Positions 1 through 7,409 of a DNA stretch of 11,231 nt are shown piece after piece; positions within the stretch are counted from its first letter, which is position 1; each line of letters starts with the position of its first letter. The DNA comes from Bacillota bacterium (GTDB lineage: Bacteria; Bacillota; Bacilli; Alicyclobacillales; SLC66). Under the pieces are notes generated by a model. That model was given only the letters and a program-made list of their open reading frames with translations, did not search any database and was not told the DNA's origin. Location: positions 1 through 11,231 of the forward strand of contig JAJZCJ010000087.1 in the NCBI GenBank assembly GCA_021846145.1. The letters run 5' to 3'. The translations under genes were made by a program, and so were the position numbers.

Positions 1-318
1 AATGATACTCCCATCAATATCCATCACATCGTTAGCTGCATCAACAATCAAGGCAATATCATAATCATTATTTCGCACTACAATCAATCGCGATTCTGCT
101 ACATATAGTTGCGTTGGCAATCCGAGGCGTTCACGCAAATCAATCACAGGCGTGACCACTCCACGTAAATTAATAATTCCTTTGACAAAAGAAATAGTAT
201 GTGGAACACTTGTAATTTCAGAAACGCGTTCAATCGACATCACTTGGCCGACATCAACTCCGAAAAATTGATCTGCCATCTTAAATACGATTACCTTAAT
301 TGATCCCTGAAAGGACAT
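1..318 (-). CDS. cheW: Chemotaxis coupling protein CheW, 3' end outside the window
   Basis: The first 106 codons are visible, read from an ATG at 318 and still open at the window edge. CheW is a cytoplasmic scaffold that links chemoreceptors to the histidine kinase CheA. The family hallmark KGIINLRGVVTPVIDLR is at residues 46-62, preceded by a first strand IVFKMADQFFGVDV (10-23) and followed by a second half ending in LIVDAANDVMDI (90-101). An SD-like AAGGGGGAATT lies just upstream of the ATG, which supports an independent start rather than the C-terminal domain of a CheA. It follows cheB by 32 bp; in B. subtilis cheA lies between these two genes. Because the C-terminus is missing, a CheV (a CheW domain followed by a receiver) cannot be excluded, although the compact N-terminus favours plain CheW. 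Confidence 0.93.
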   Translation of the reverse strand, partial: MSFQGSIKVIVFKMADQFFGVDVGQVMSIERVSEITSVPHTISFVKGIINLRGVVTPVIDLRERLGLPTQLYVAESRLIVVRNNDYDIALIVDAANDVMDIDGSII

Positions 319-350
319 GAATGGAATTCCCCCTTATGTGAACAAAATGA

Positions 351-926
351 CTAATGATTCCCAGAAAGAAAATCTCCGATTGATTTTAGCGACAAAACCT
401 GATGCATTCGATCCAATTCAAACGCAGCCTTTGGCATACCATATACTACACAGTCTACTTCGTTTTCAACCACAGTAATTCCTCCTTTTAGCCTGACTTC
501 ATGTAATCCTTTTGCACCATCTGCACCCATCCCAGTTAAAATGGCAGCACGTTTCAAACCAGCAATGTCTGCAAAACTGTACAAAAAAACATCGATTGAT
601 GGACGATGTAACATAATGGGTTCCATTGAGTGAAGCAGTTGGATCCTCCCGTTCACTTCTCTCAACATCAGATGTATACCACCTTTAGCCACATATACGT
701 GACCAGGTTGAGCAAATTCTTGGTGAGTACTCTCTGACACACGATGTCCAGTCACGTTTTTTAGCCGATCCGCAAACGATTTTGTAAAATTTTCCGGCAT
801 ATGCTGTACAATAAACACGATCGAGTTCATGTCAAGCGGCATATTTTCCAGCACAACTTGGACAGCTTTTGGCCCCCCCGTTGAAGCGCCAATCGCAATT
901 ACACTTGGCAATGCGCTATTCACCAT
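351..926 (-). CDS. cheB: Protein-glutamate methylesterase CheB, catalytic domain only (no receiver)
   Basis: This 191-residue protein is a complete CheB methylesterase domain, which removes methyl groups from (and deamidates) chemoreceptor glutamates/glutamines during adaptation. The catalytic triad is recognisable by family motif: Ser15 in IGASTGGP, His42 in VQHMPENFTKSFADRL and Asp136 in ILTGMGADGAKG. The C-terminal CVVYGMPKAA motif (158-167) is present. Typical CheB is about 350 residues, with an N-terminal receiver domain that inhibits the esterase until phosphorylated. Here that domain is absent: the frame has a stop codon about 12 codons upstream of the ATG, and flhG ends only 29 bp upstream, so there is no room for it. 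The SD is weak (GTGATGG near the ATG), suggesting coupling to flhG translation. I see no frameshift or decay in what remains. Confidence 0.93.
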   Translation of the reverse strand: MVNSALPSVIAIGASTGGPKAVQVVLENMPLDMNSIVFIVQHMPENFTKSFADRLKNVTGHRVSESTHQEFAQPGHVYVAKGGIHLMLREVNGRIQLLHSMEPIMLHRPSIDVFLYSFADIAGLKRAAILTGMGADGAKGLHEVRLKGGITVVENEVDCVVYGMPKAAFELDRMHQVLSLKSIGDFLSGNH

Positions 927-955
927 GAATCCATCACACTCGCACTCATCGTCAA

Positions 956-1822
956 TTAGTTACGCTTAAAAAATCGCTGGAAAAACGCTTTAATACCATG
1001 TTCATTCGTAGATTTATCTATATCTGACATAGAGTTTTTAGCTAATTGATGCATACACTTTGTCACTGCAGATTGCGGTTCGCCGATGATAAAGGGAACT
1101 TGGCGATTGACAGCCCGAGAGACAGCCGCATCTTCAAGTACATAGCCCAATGTTTTTAAATTAATATTTAAAAACCTACTTACGACTAACATAAACCGTT
1201 CCGACGTGGCAGCTCCTTCAACCAATGTAGCGACCCGGTTGACCACCAATTGAACGTTTGGCACACTGCCCCTTATAGACATCATTTTTAACAAAGCATA
1301 GGCATCCGCGACAGAAGTATTCTCAGGTGTGATCACAAGTAATAAATCATCACATAGCCTCATCATTTCAGAGGTCAACGAACCAAATCCCGCCCCAAAA
1401 TCAATAAAAATTTGATCAAATTCCCCATCCATCATATGAAGTTCATTAGCCAAACGGGCAACCGTTGCATGAGTTCGCGATTCATCGGTAGGGATGCCAG
1501 CTCCACCAGACACAAAATACAATTCATAAGGACCTTTCATCATTGCTTTTTTTAAAGTGATTCTCCCATCTAACACATCCTGTAAGCTGTACTCTGGCTT
1601 CATCCCAAGTAAAATATCGATATTCGAAAAACCAAAATCCCCATCGAGTACCACTACTTTTTTCTTCTGTCCCGCAATCGTCAACGCTAGGTTCAAAACA
1701 ATATTAGTTTTACCTACTCCACCTTTACCACTTGCCACTGCAATCAGTCGTGTATGCCTAGGGGCGGTGACAGCCATTTGTTCCTTGATCATTTGGCGCA
1801 GCGGTTCAGCTTGATCTGGCAC
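956..1822 (-). CDS. flhG: MinD-like ATPase FlhG (YlxH/FleN), flagellar number regulator
   Basis: This 288-residue ParA/MinD-family ATPase regulates FlhF and flagellar number or pattern at the membrane. I place the start at GTG 1822 because a perfect AGGAGGTG lies 6 nt upstream; a TTG at 1840 in the same frame lies upstream of that SD and is unlikely. From GTG, residues 3-9 are DQAEPLR, matching the DQAxxLR helix known to stimulate the FlhF GTPase. The deviant Walker A is GKGGVGKT (32-39, with signature Lys33 and P-loop Lys38). A switch-like LDGDFGFSN follows at 59-67, and a Walker B aspartate is in FIDFGAG (Asp141). The last residues, GIKAFFQRFFKR, form a likely amphipathic membrane-targeting helix as in MinD. 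It overlaps the end of flhF by 17 bp, consistent with translational coupling. Confidence 0.95.
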   Translation of the reverse strand: MPDQAEPLRQMIKEQMAVTAPRHTRLIAVASGKGGVGKTNIVLNLALTIAGQKKKVVVLDGDFGFSNIDILLGMKPEYSLQDVLDGRITLKKAMMKGPYELYFVSGGAGIPTDESRTHATVARLANELHMMDGEFDQIFIDFGAGFGSLTSEMMRLCDDLLLVITPENTSVADAYALLKMMSIRGSVPNVQLVVNRVATLVEGAATSERFMLVVSRFLNINLKTLGYVLEDAAVSRAVNRQVPFIIGEPQSAVTKCMHQLAKNSMSDIDKSTNEHGIKAFFQRFFKRN

Positions 1823-3191
1823 TACTTTCACCTCCTGCAAAACGATCTAAAAACCACGCGTTTTCAGCAGTAAATAAATCGCTTGGCACGTGCTGTCCTC
1901 CAGAGATGTAGGAAAGCGGTAAATGAAATTGATCAGCCATGGTCAATGCCAGCGAAGGCAATATGGCTTCGTCAGCCTTTGTAAATAGTAACCCTTGATA
2001 ACCAATCGGCTTTAAAAGTTCAGCCACCTTAAAAGCCTCTGCTGGACGGGCGGTTAAACTAATCACCAGATAGGTCAGATCAAGTGTCACTGATGCTAAG
2101 AGTTCCCTCAATTCATCAATTTGCTCGTTATCAAGAAAGCTTCGACCAGTCGTGTCAATCAATACTAAATCACACTCACTAAGCTGATCGAAAGCTTCCT
2201 CTACTTCTGATGCCGACTCAGCAATAGCAAAAGGGATATTCAAAATATCTGAGTATGTTCGCAATTGTTCCACTGCTGCCACGCGAAAAGTATCGACAGT
2301 TAATAGCCCCACCGAACGACCCTCTTTTAATTTTGCATGCGCTGCTAATTTTGCAATGGTAGTAGTCTTCCCCACACCAGTTGGCCCCACGAGAGCCACA
2401 TAGTGATCCTCTGGACGAATCAAGCGCAGTGAACCCGCATTTGACAATGACTCATTGATAAATGCCCGAGTCGCTTCTGAAATAGCATGAAAAGAATCTG
2501 GATTTGACGCTTGAAACGATTGCAATTTTGACATAAATCGCTCAATCAATGGTTGCGAAAGCCCAGTGCTCATCCATAGTGAAGTCAGTTGTTTTAAATC
2601 TGCATTTTTTTCTGATCCTGATCCTTCAATCACGTAATGGGTCAACATGGAACGCAGTTCCTTCAATTCACTCGCCACTGAATCTTTAGTAGAATATGCG
2701 GCTCTAGCTTGTGCAATGTTGTGGAGCGTTGGTGGTGGAACAGGCAGCGCCTCTTCCTCTACAATTTCCGGTTCTTTAGGAGTGATCCTTTCTGGTTCCC
2801 ATTTGCGCACTCGTGGTGCCTGCTCCACAAGTTCTCTGTCACGCTCAGATTCGACGTTCTTTGCTATTTTTGGACTATTTTCATACCTCGGCCTTTCCAA
2901 GGTCGCTACTACTTCATTGTTGCCTCTGGGAACAGACTGCTGCTGTGCTCTATTTGTCCCAACAAACGATGATGACATGCTCCTTGCATTGCTTACAGGT
3001 TGAGCTTTCCCCACCTGCTTGTCCTCATCGATGGCTGCGATCACTTCGTAGATTGTACGACCAAACAACCCCGCTAACCCTTGAGCGCGCACTTTATGTG
3101 AAGACAAGATTACCGCATCTGACCCTAGCTCTAGTTTAATCATTTCGACAGCCTGAGGCATCGACTTGACCAAATATCTTTTAATAAACAC
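1806..3191 (-). CDS. flhF: SRP-type GTPase FlhF, flagellar placement
   Basis: FlhF is the third SRP-GTPase beside Ffh and FtsY; it marks the site of flagellum assembly at the membrane as a GTP-dependent homodimer. The 461-residue product has the family N-terminus KRYLVKSMPQAVEMIKLELG, then a long charged/proline-rich B region (about 60-160), an N helical domain (about 170-255) and the G domain. GTPase motifs are G1 GPTGVGKTT (269-277), G2 DTFRVAAVEQLR (300-311), G3 DTTGR (346-350), G4 TKAD (404-407) and a G5-like SGGQHVPSDL (430-439). It is longer than the B. subtilis protein (about 366 residues), mostly because of the B linker. The start is a GTG placed directly after the flhA stop codon (TAAGTG), with a purine-rich GGAGGGGTGG upstream at a rather long spacing, so translation is probably coupled to flhA. 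Confidence 0.96.
   Translation of the reverse strand: MFIKRYLVKSMPQAVEMIKLELGSDAVILSSHKVRAQGLAGLFGRTIYEVIAAIDEDKQVGKAQPVSNARSMSSSFVGTNRAQQQSVPRGNNEVVATLERPRYENSPKIAKNVESERDRELVEQAPRVRKWEPERITPKEPEIVEEEALPVPPPTLHNIAQARAAYSTKDSVASELKELRSMLTHYVIEGSGSEKNADLKQLTSLWMSTGLSQPLIERFMSKLQSFQASNPDSFHAISEATRAFINESLSNAGSLRLIRPEDHYVALVGPTGVGKTTTIAKLAAHAKLKEGRSVGLLTVDTFRVAAVEQLRTYSDILNIPFAIAESASEVEEAFDQLSECDLVLIDTTGRSFLDNEQIDELRELLASVTLDLTYLVISLTARPAEAFKVAELLKPIGYQGLLFTKADEAILPSLALTMADQFHLPLSYISGGQHVPSDLFTAENAWFLDRFAGGESSARSS
1829..1836 (-). promoter_or_regulatory. Ribosome binding site deciding the flhG start
   Basis: AGGAGGTG, a perfect anti-SD match, lies within the 3' end of flhF, 6 nt before GTG 1822. 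It makes that GTG the preferred flhG start over the in-frame TTG at 1840, which would lie upstream of it. Confidence 0.8.
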
Positions 3192-5225
3192 TTAAACGTT
3201 CACCACCCCTCCACTTTCAATTGGCGCATCTGGGTCAATCTCTGAATAAGACAACACGTACAAATCAGGCATCGAACGCAAGAACAGCCTCCGTACATGC
3301 GCCCGCAATCCGGGAGAAACAAGCAACACGGCATTTTTCCCTAAAGACGCTAGCCTAGTCATATGATCACTGACGCCCTTCATCAATTGTTGCGCAATGC
3401 GTGGATCTAATGCAAGCTGTATTCCTTGATCAGAATGAGATAGGTGATCCTGAATCCTTTTTTCAGTAGCTTGACTTAAAGTAATCGCAGTAATTGGCTG
3501 ATCACCAGAGCGCACTAGAGCAGTGATCTGTCTGCTTAGGCGCTGTCTCACATATTCGGTCAATTGATCAGTTTCTTTGGTGATTTTTGCGTAATCAGCT
3601 AATGTTTCTAAAATGGTTGATAAATCTCGAATTGATACTCGTTCTAACAAGAGGTTAGACAGCACTCTTTGCACATCGCCAATTGCTAAGGTCTGTGGTA
3701 TCAATTCCTCCACTAACACAGGTTGCCTCTCTTTCATCGCATCAATGAGCTGCTTTGTCTCTTGTCGTCCAAGCAACTCATGCGCATGGCGCTTAATTAC
3801 CTCTGTTAAATGAGTGGCAATTAAAGAGGGTGGGTCAACCACAGTGTAGTTGGCAATCATCGCACGTTCCCTCATGCTTTCATTAATCCACTCCGCAGGA
3901 AGATCGAATGCCGGTTCTTTTGTTGGAATTCCCACCACTTCTGGATCTGCAATACCAGGACTCATCGCAAGGTAATGCCCTGGATAAATTTCATAACGAG
4001 CTACTTCTGATCCCTTAATGCGCATCACATATTCATTGGCCCGCAATTGAATATTATCACGAAACCGAATCATCGGAACGACAATGCCAAGATCTAAAGC
4101 AATTTGACGTCGAATCAAGGAAACTCTTTCCAATAAATCCCCGCCTTGCGCCGCGTCCACAAAAGGAAACAATCCATAACCAAATTCAAATTCAATCGCT
4201 TCCAAATGGATAAGGGAATACATGCTTTCTGGGCTTTTCGTCGTCTTTGCTCGCTCTGCATCCTCTTTTGTGCGCACCATTTCTTCTGATTTTGTGTGTT
4301 GTCTCGTAATTCTGCGCGCTGCAAAAATGATCACAATAGCAATCGGTCCTGTAATGAAAATCCCAATCGGTGAAAACAGACCTAGGATTACCATAACCCC
4401 TGCCACGATGTACATCGCGCTTGGTGAAAAGAGCAGTTGGTTGATGATTTCTGTGCCAAAATCACCACTAGAAGCAGACCTAGTCACAATTAGGCCTGTA
4501 GCTGTTGACAAAAGTAATGCGGGAATTTGGCTAACAAGTCCATCACCAACAGACAACTGTGTGTACCTTGCAAGAACGGTACTCACAGAGCCACCACCTT
4601 CCACCATACCAATGATAAAACCACCAATAATATTAATTGCCACAATTAAAAGGGACGCCACCGCATCCCCTTTGACAAATTTACTGGCACCATCCATCGC
4701 ACCGTAGAAGTCGGCTTCCTGTTCAATGTTTTTTCTTCGCTCTCGCGCTTCATGTTCTGTAATCAAACCAGAATTCATATCCGCATCAATGCTAATTTGT
4801 TTTCCAGGCATTGCATCCAAGGTGAAACGCGCTGCCACTTCTGCGACCCGTTCTGCTCCTCTTGTAATAACAATAAATTGGATAATGGCAAGAATCAAAT
4901 AAACGATAAACCCTACCACGGCATTCCCGCCGATGACAAAACTACCAAACGTCTCAATGACTTGACCAGCATAACCATTTGTCAAGATTAGTCTAGTCGA
5001 TGAAACATTAAGAGCCAATCGGAATAAAGTGGTGATCAAAAGCAGGGCAGGAAATACCGAGAAATTTAATGGCTCATTGGTACTCATGGAGACAATGATA
5101 ATCGTGAGCGATGTTGCCATATTAATTATTAATAAAAAATCCAGCAGTGTGGGTGGAATGGGAATAACTAACATAGTGACAATAAAAATTACCGCCGCAA
5201 TTGGAAATAAACTTCTTCGATTCAA
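3192..5225 (-). CDS. flhA: Flagellar export gate protein FlhA
   Basis: FlhA is the largest export-gate subunit of the flagellar type III secretion system. Its N-terminal half forms the membrane channel ring and takes part in proton-driven export; its cytoplasmic C-terminal domain forms a nonameric docking ring for substrates and chaperones. The 677 residues are full length. Residues 1-305 hold about eight hydrophobic segments and the FHIPEP signature around RLALNVSSTRLIL (69-81). The conserved cytoplasmic loop has RFTLDAMPGKQ (133-143) and DADMNSGLI (147-155). From about 335 onward is the soluble domain. The start is TTG 5225, with AGGAGGTG upstream; the nearby ATG at 5230 is out of frame and meets a stop after two codons. 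The gene follows flhB by 26 bp and abuts flhF. Confidence 0.97.
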   Translation of the reverse strand: MNRRSLFPIAAVIFIVTMLVIPIPPTLLDFLLIINMATSLTIIIVSMSTNEPLNFSVFPALLLITTLFRLALNVSSTRLILTNGYAGQVIETFGSFVIGGNAVVGFIVYLILAIIQFIVITRGAERVAEVAARFTLDAMPGKQISIDADMNSGLITEHEARERRKNIEQEADFYGAMDGASKFVKGDAVASLLIVAINIIGGFIIGMVEGGGSVSTVLARYTQLSVGDGLVSQIPALLLSTATGLIVTRSASSGDFGTEIINQLLFSPSAMYIVAGVMVILGLFSPIGIFITGPIAIVIIFAARRITRQHTKSEEMVRTKEDAERAKTTKSPESMYSLIHLEAIEFEFGYGLFPFVDAAQGGDLLERVSLIRRQIALDLGIVVPMIRFRDNIQLRANEYVMRIKGSEVARYEIYPGHYLAMSPGIADPEVVGIPTKEPAFDLPAEWINESMRERAMIANYTVVDPPSLIATHLTEVIKRHAHELLGRQETKQLIDAMKERQPVLVEELIPQTLAIGDVQRVLSNLLLERVSIRDLSTILETLADYAKITKETDQLTEYVRQRLSRQITALVRSGDQPITAITLSQATEKRIQDHLSHSDQGIQLALDPRIAQQLMKGVSDHMTRLASLGKNAVLLVSPGLRAHVRRLFLRSMPDLYVLSYSEIDPDAPIESGGVVNV

Positions 5226-5232
5226 CGCATTT

Positions 5233-5240
5233 CACCTCCT
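5233..5240 (-). promoter_or_regulatory. Ribosome binding site of flhA with start-stop element before a TTG start
   Basis: AGGAGGTG is followed by AAATGCG and the TTG start of flhA. The ATG (5228-5230) opens a two-codon frame ATG CGT TGA, whose stop overlaps the TTG start as TTGA. The core GGAGG is 9 nt from TTG but only 4 nt from ATG, so TTG is the better placed start. This site fixes the flhA start because no in-frame ATG is nearby. Confidence 0.75.
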
Positions 5241-5251
5241 TGCCAACTTTA

Positions 5252-6325
5252 TTAGATGCGCCCTCGCAAACGATAAACGTAAGCAAGTATTTCCGCCACG
5301 GCAGCAAACAAAGAACCAGGAATATAATCATCAATCTCCACTACGTTATAAATAGTTCTCGCCAATTGCCTATTCTCCACAATTGGCACTTCATGTTCTG
5401 TTGCTACTTCACGAATACGCAACGCAAGGTTGTCAACGCCTTTAGCCACTAACTGTGGGGCATTCATCGTTAACGCATCGTAACGAAGTGCCACCGCATA
5501 GTGTGTGGGGTTGGTAATGACGACATCCGCCATCGGAACATTTTTCATCATCCGCCGAAAGGCCATTGCCCTTCCTTGTTGACGAATTTTGTTTTTGACC
5601 TGCGGATCACCTTCTGATTGCCTCATCTCATCCTTAATATCTTCCTTACTCATGCGAATTTTACGTTCAAATGAAAAACGTTGATAAAATAAATCCACAA
5701 TCGCAATCATTGCATAAATACCAGCCACAGCAAACATTAATTGAAAAGCATTTTGAATATAAAAATCTAAAATATAAGAAGGATCTCCTTGGTTCATCTG
5801 AAATAATTGAGAAATCATTCGTGTTAGAACAATATAAACTACAATGCCGATAATCAAAATTTTAATAAGTGACTTAAAAAATTCCACGACAGAATTCATA
5901 CTAAAAAATCGTTGAACTCCTGAAATTGGGTTTATTCTTGCCAAGTCGGGTACCAATACCGACGGGTTAAAAATAATCCCGGTTTGCGCCACAGAAGTAA
6001 TGATTCCAGCCAGAAAACCGACAATAATCACAGGAATCAAAGACATGAATACGCTATAAATAGCAGATAACGCCATTTCGGTAAAACCAGATCCCCCACT
6101 TGCTAACAACACTCCATTTGATAATAGCAGTTGCATTGAAAGGTATAAAGATTTTAAGACATTTCCTCCAAAAATTTTTAAACCAAGCAAAAAAGCAAGC
6201 AAACTAACAGCCATAATCAAATCCATGCTGCGCGCTACCTGCCCTTTTCCACGCAATTCTCCGCGCTTTTTGGCTGTAGCGGGTTCGGTTTTTTCAGCAA
6301 ACCACTGTAAATCCCACTTCATCAC
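5252..6325 (-). CDS. flhB: Flagellar export gate and substrate-specificity switch FlhB
   Basis: FlhB is a membrane component of the flagellar export gate; its cytoplasmic domain switches export from rod/hook to filament-type substrates. The 357 residues begin with the family N-terminus DLQWFAEKTEPATAKKR (5-21). Four hydrophobic segments follow at about 35-52, 88-115, 150-170 and 192-212. The autocleavage motif NPTH is at 272-275 in VVITNPTHYAVALRY, with the downstream conserved APQLVAKG (289-296) and P-I-V-E-N (314-318). The first two codons are GTG ATG. GTG 6325 makes a 4-bp GTGA overlap with the fliR stop and has GGGGGAA at a better distance, while ATG 6322 is one codon later; either is possible and the difference is one residue. 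Confidence 0.96.
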   Translation of the reverse strand: MMKWDLQWFAEKTEPATAKKRGELRGKGQVARSMDLIMAVSLLAFLLGLKIFGGNVLKSLYLSMQLLLSNGVLLASGGSGFTEMALSAIYSVFMSLIPVIIVGFLAGIITSVAQTGIIFNPSVLVPDLARINPISGVQRFFSMNSVVEFFKSLIKILIIGIVVYIVLTRMISQLFQMNQGDPSYILDFYIQNAFQLMFAVAGIYAMIAIVDLFYQRFSFERKIRMSKEDIKDEMRQSEGDPQVKNKIRQQGRAMAFRRMMKNVPMADVVITNPTHYAVALRYDALTMNAPQLVAKGVDNLALRIREVATEHEVPIVENRQLARTIYNVVEIDDYIPGSLFAAVAEILAYVYRLRGRI

Positions 6326-7110
6326 GGGATCGTTCCCCCAAGCGCTTGTAAGATACTTGCCATTTGATTATTTAGGCTACTTACAAGATTATTCATGACA
6401 AACACCATGCCCGGCATCATGATCGCAAGCATCACCAAACCAATAAATAAAACCATGGGAAACCCCACAACAAATACATTAATCTGTGGCACCAATCTTG
6501 AAGCTAGTGCTAATGAGACATTGGTCATAAACGCAGCAAGCAACACAGGGGAAGCGAGTTGAATGCCAATGACAGTCAAATTAATCAGTGCTTGCAATAA
6601 TACATTTACTAATGCTCCATGAAAAACAGCCGTTCCTAATGGTAAATAACGAAAACTCTCAAGCATTGCAAGCACCACTGTCGATAGCCCATTGCCACCA
6701 ATGAATATAATGGCAAAAATAATATAATGAAAGTTGGACAGAATACCTGCTGGTGCAGTCAAGCCAGGACTAATTAAGTTCGCAATCGAGAAACCCACCT
6801 GCACATCGAGCAACTGCCCAGCAAATTCAACCGCCGCAAAAACAGCAACGACGACCAGTCCCATCACAAATCCCACCATTGCTTCCTGAACAATATAATA
6901 AAACAAATGAGACATGTCCAAATGTAGCAATTTCTGAGCAAGTTCCTGCATCGTTAGTGTAGAAACCACTATTTGCGCGAGAAAGAAAGATAATCCAATC
7001 TTATACAGATTAGGAATCTGTGTGGCACCTAATAATGGTGTGATGGAAAACAGACTCAAAATTCTCACAAATACAAGCAAAAATATCATTACATAAGGAG
7101 TAATTGCCAT
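6322..7110 (-). CDS. fliR: Flagellar export apparatus protein FliR
   Basis: FliR is an integral membrane subunit that assembles with FliP and FliQ into the helical export-gate complex at the centre of the basal body. The 262 residues match the usual length and are largely hydrophobic, with about six membrane segments. Conserved stretches are FVRILSLFSITPLLG (14-28), QEAMVGFVMGL (75-85) running into VEFAGQLLDVQVGFS (94-108), and LASRLVPQINVFVVGFPM (202-219). The ATG start is 11 bp after the fliQ stop and has a modest SD (AGTAGGT). Its TGA overlaps the flhB start as GTGA. FliR and FlhB are adjacent as in most bacteria, sometimes fused, but here they are separate frames. Confidence 0.96.
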   Translation of the reverse strand: MAITPYVMIFLLVFVRILSLFSITPLLGATQIPNLYKIGLSFFLAQIVVSTLTMQELAQKLLHLDMSHLFYYIVQEAMVGFVMGLVVVAVFAAVEFAGQLLDVQVGFSIANLISPGLTAPAGILSNFHYIIFAIIFIGGNGLSTVVLAMLESFRYLPLGTAVFHGALVNVLLQALINLTVIGIQLASPVLLAAFMTNVSLALASRLVPQINVFVVGFPMVLFIGLVMLAIMMPGMVFVMNNLVSSLNNQMASILQALGGTIP

Positions 7111-7121
7111 GTTTACCTACT

Positions 7122-7391
7122 TTATTGAATGTATTGATTCAAATTTCCCAAAATTTGTGTGGTAAAATTAATAATCAGCGACAGCATCCAAGGACCTGCC
7201 AAAAAAAGCACAATAATTACTGCAGCAATTTTAGGGATAAACGAAAGTGTCTGCTCCTGTATTTGTGTGGTAGCCTGTAAAATATTGATAATGAGCCCCA
7301 CTACCATACCAACAATCAGGATAGGTCCTACAATTTCAAGTACAAGAAAAATCACCTGTTGGGCTAGACCAATAACAAAATTGCCGTCCAC
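7122..7391 (-). CDS. fliQ: Flagellar export apparatus protein FliQ
   Basis: FliQ is a small two-helix membrane protein of the FliPQR export gate. The 89 residues are the normal family length. Two hydrophobic segments (about 12-37 and 53-77) flank the highly conserved loop QATTQIQEQTLSFIPKI (39-55). The start is GTG 7391, 7 nt after GGGAGG. An ATG at 7393 overlaps it in another frame and would give only nine codons before a stop. The GTG start places the family-like MDGNFVIGLAQQ at the N-terminus. It lies 18 bp after fliP and 11 bp before fliR. Confidence 0.95.
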   Translation of the reverse strand: MDGNFVIGLAQQVIFLVLEIVGPILIVGMVVGLIINILQATTQIQEQTLSFIPKIAAVIIVLFLAGPWMLSLIINFTTQILGNLNQYIQ

Positions 7392-7398
7392 ATGGAAT

Positions 7399-7404
7399 CC
7401 TCCC
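7399..7404 (-). promoter_or_regulatory. Ribosome binding site of fliQ with overlapping ATG/GTG starts
   Basis: GGGAGG is followed by ATTCC and then ATGTG, where the ATG (7391-7393) and the fliQ GTG (7389-7391) share one base in different frames. The ATG frame ends after nine codons at a TAG (7364-7366) and would encode MWTAILLLV. The site therefore could serve both frames. Confidence 0.65.
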
Positions 7405-7409
7405 GCGAA

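Noticed and set aside
2647..3139. Three overlapping plus-strand open frames opposite flhF
   Set aside because: They fall opposite the low-complexity B linker of flhF, have no domain or convincing ribosome binding site, and occupy several frames at once, as expected for shadows.
4222..4707. 161-codon plus-strand open frame opposite flhA
   Set aside because: It lies wholly antisense to a strongly conserved gene, has no recognisable domain and is explained by codon bias of the membrane-protein strand.
5671..5853. Small plus-strand open frame opposite flhB
   Set aside because: Antisense to the conserved membrane domain of flhB, without SD or family resemblance.
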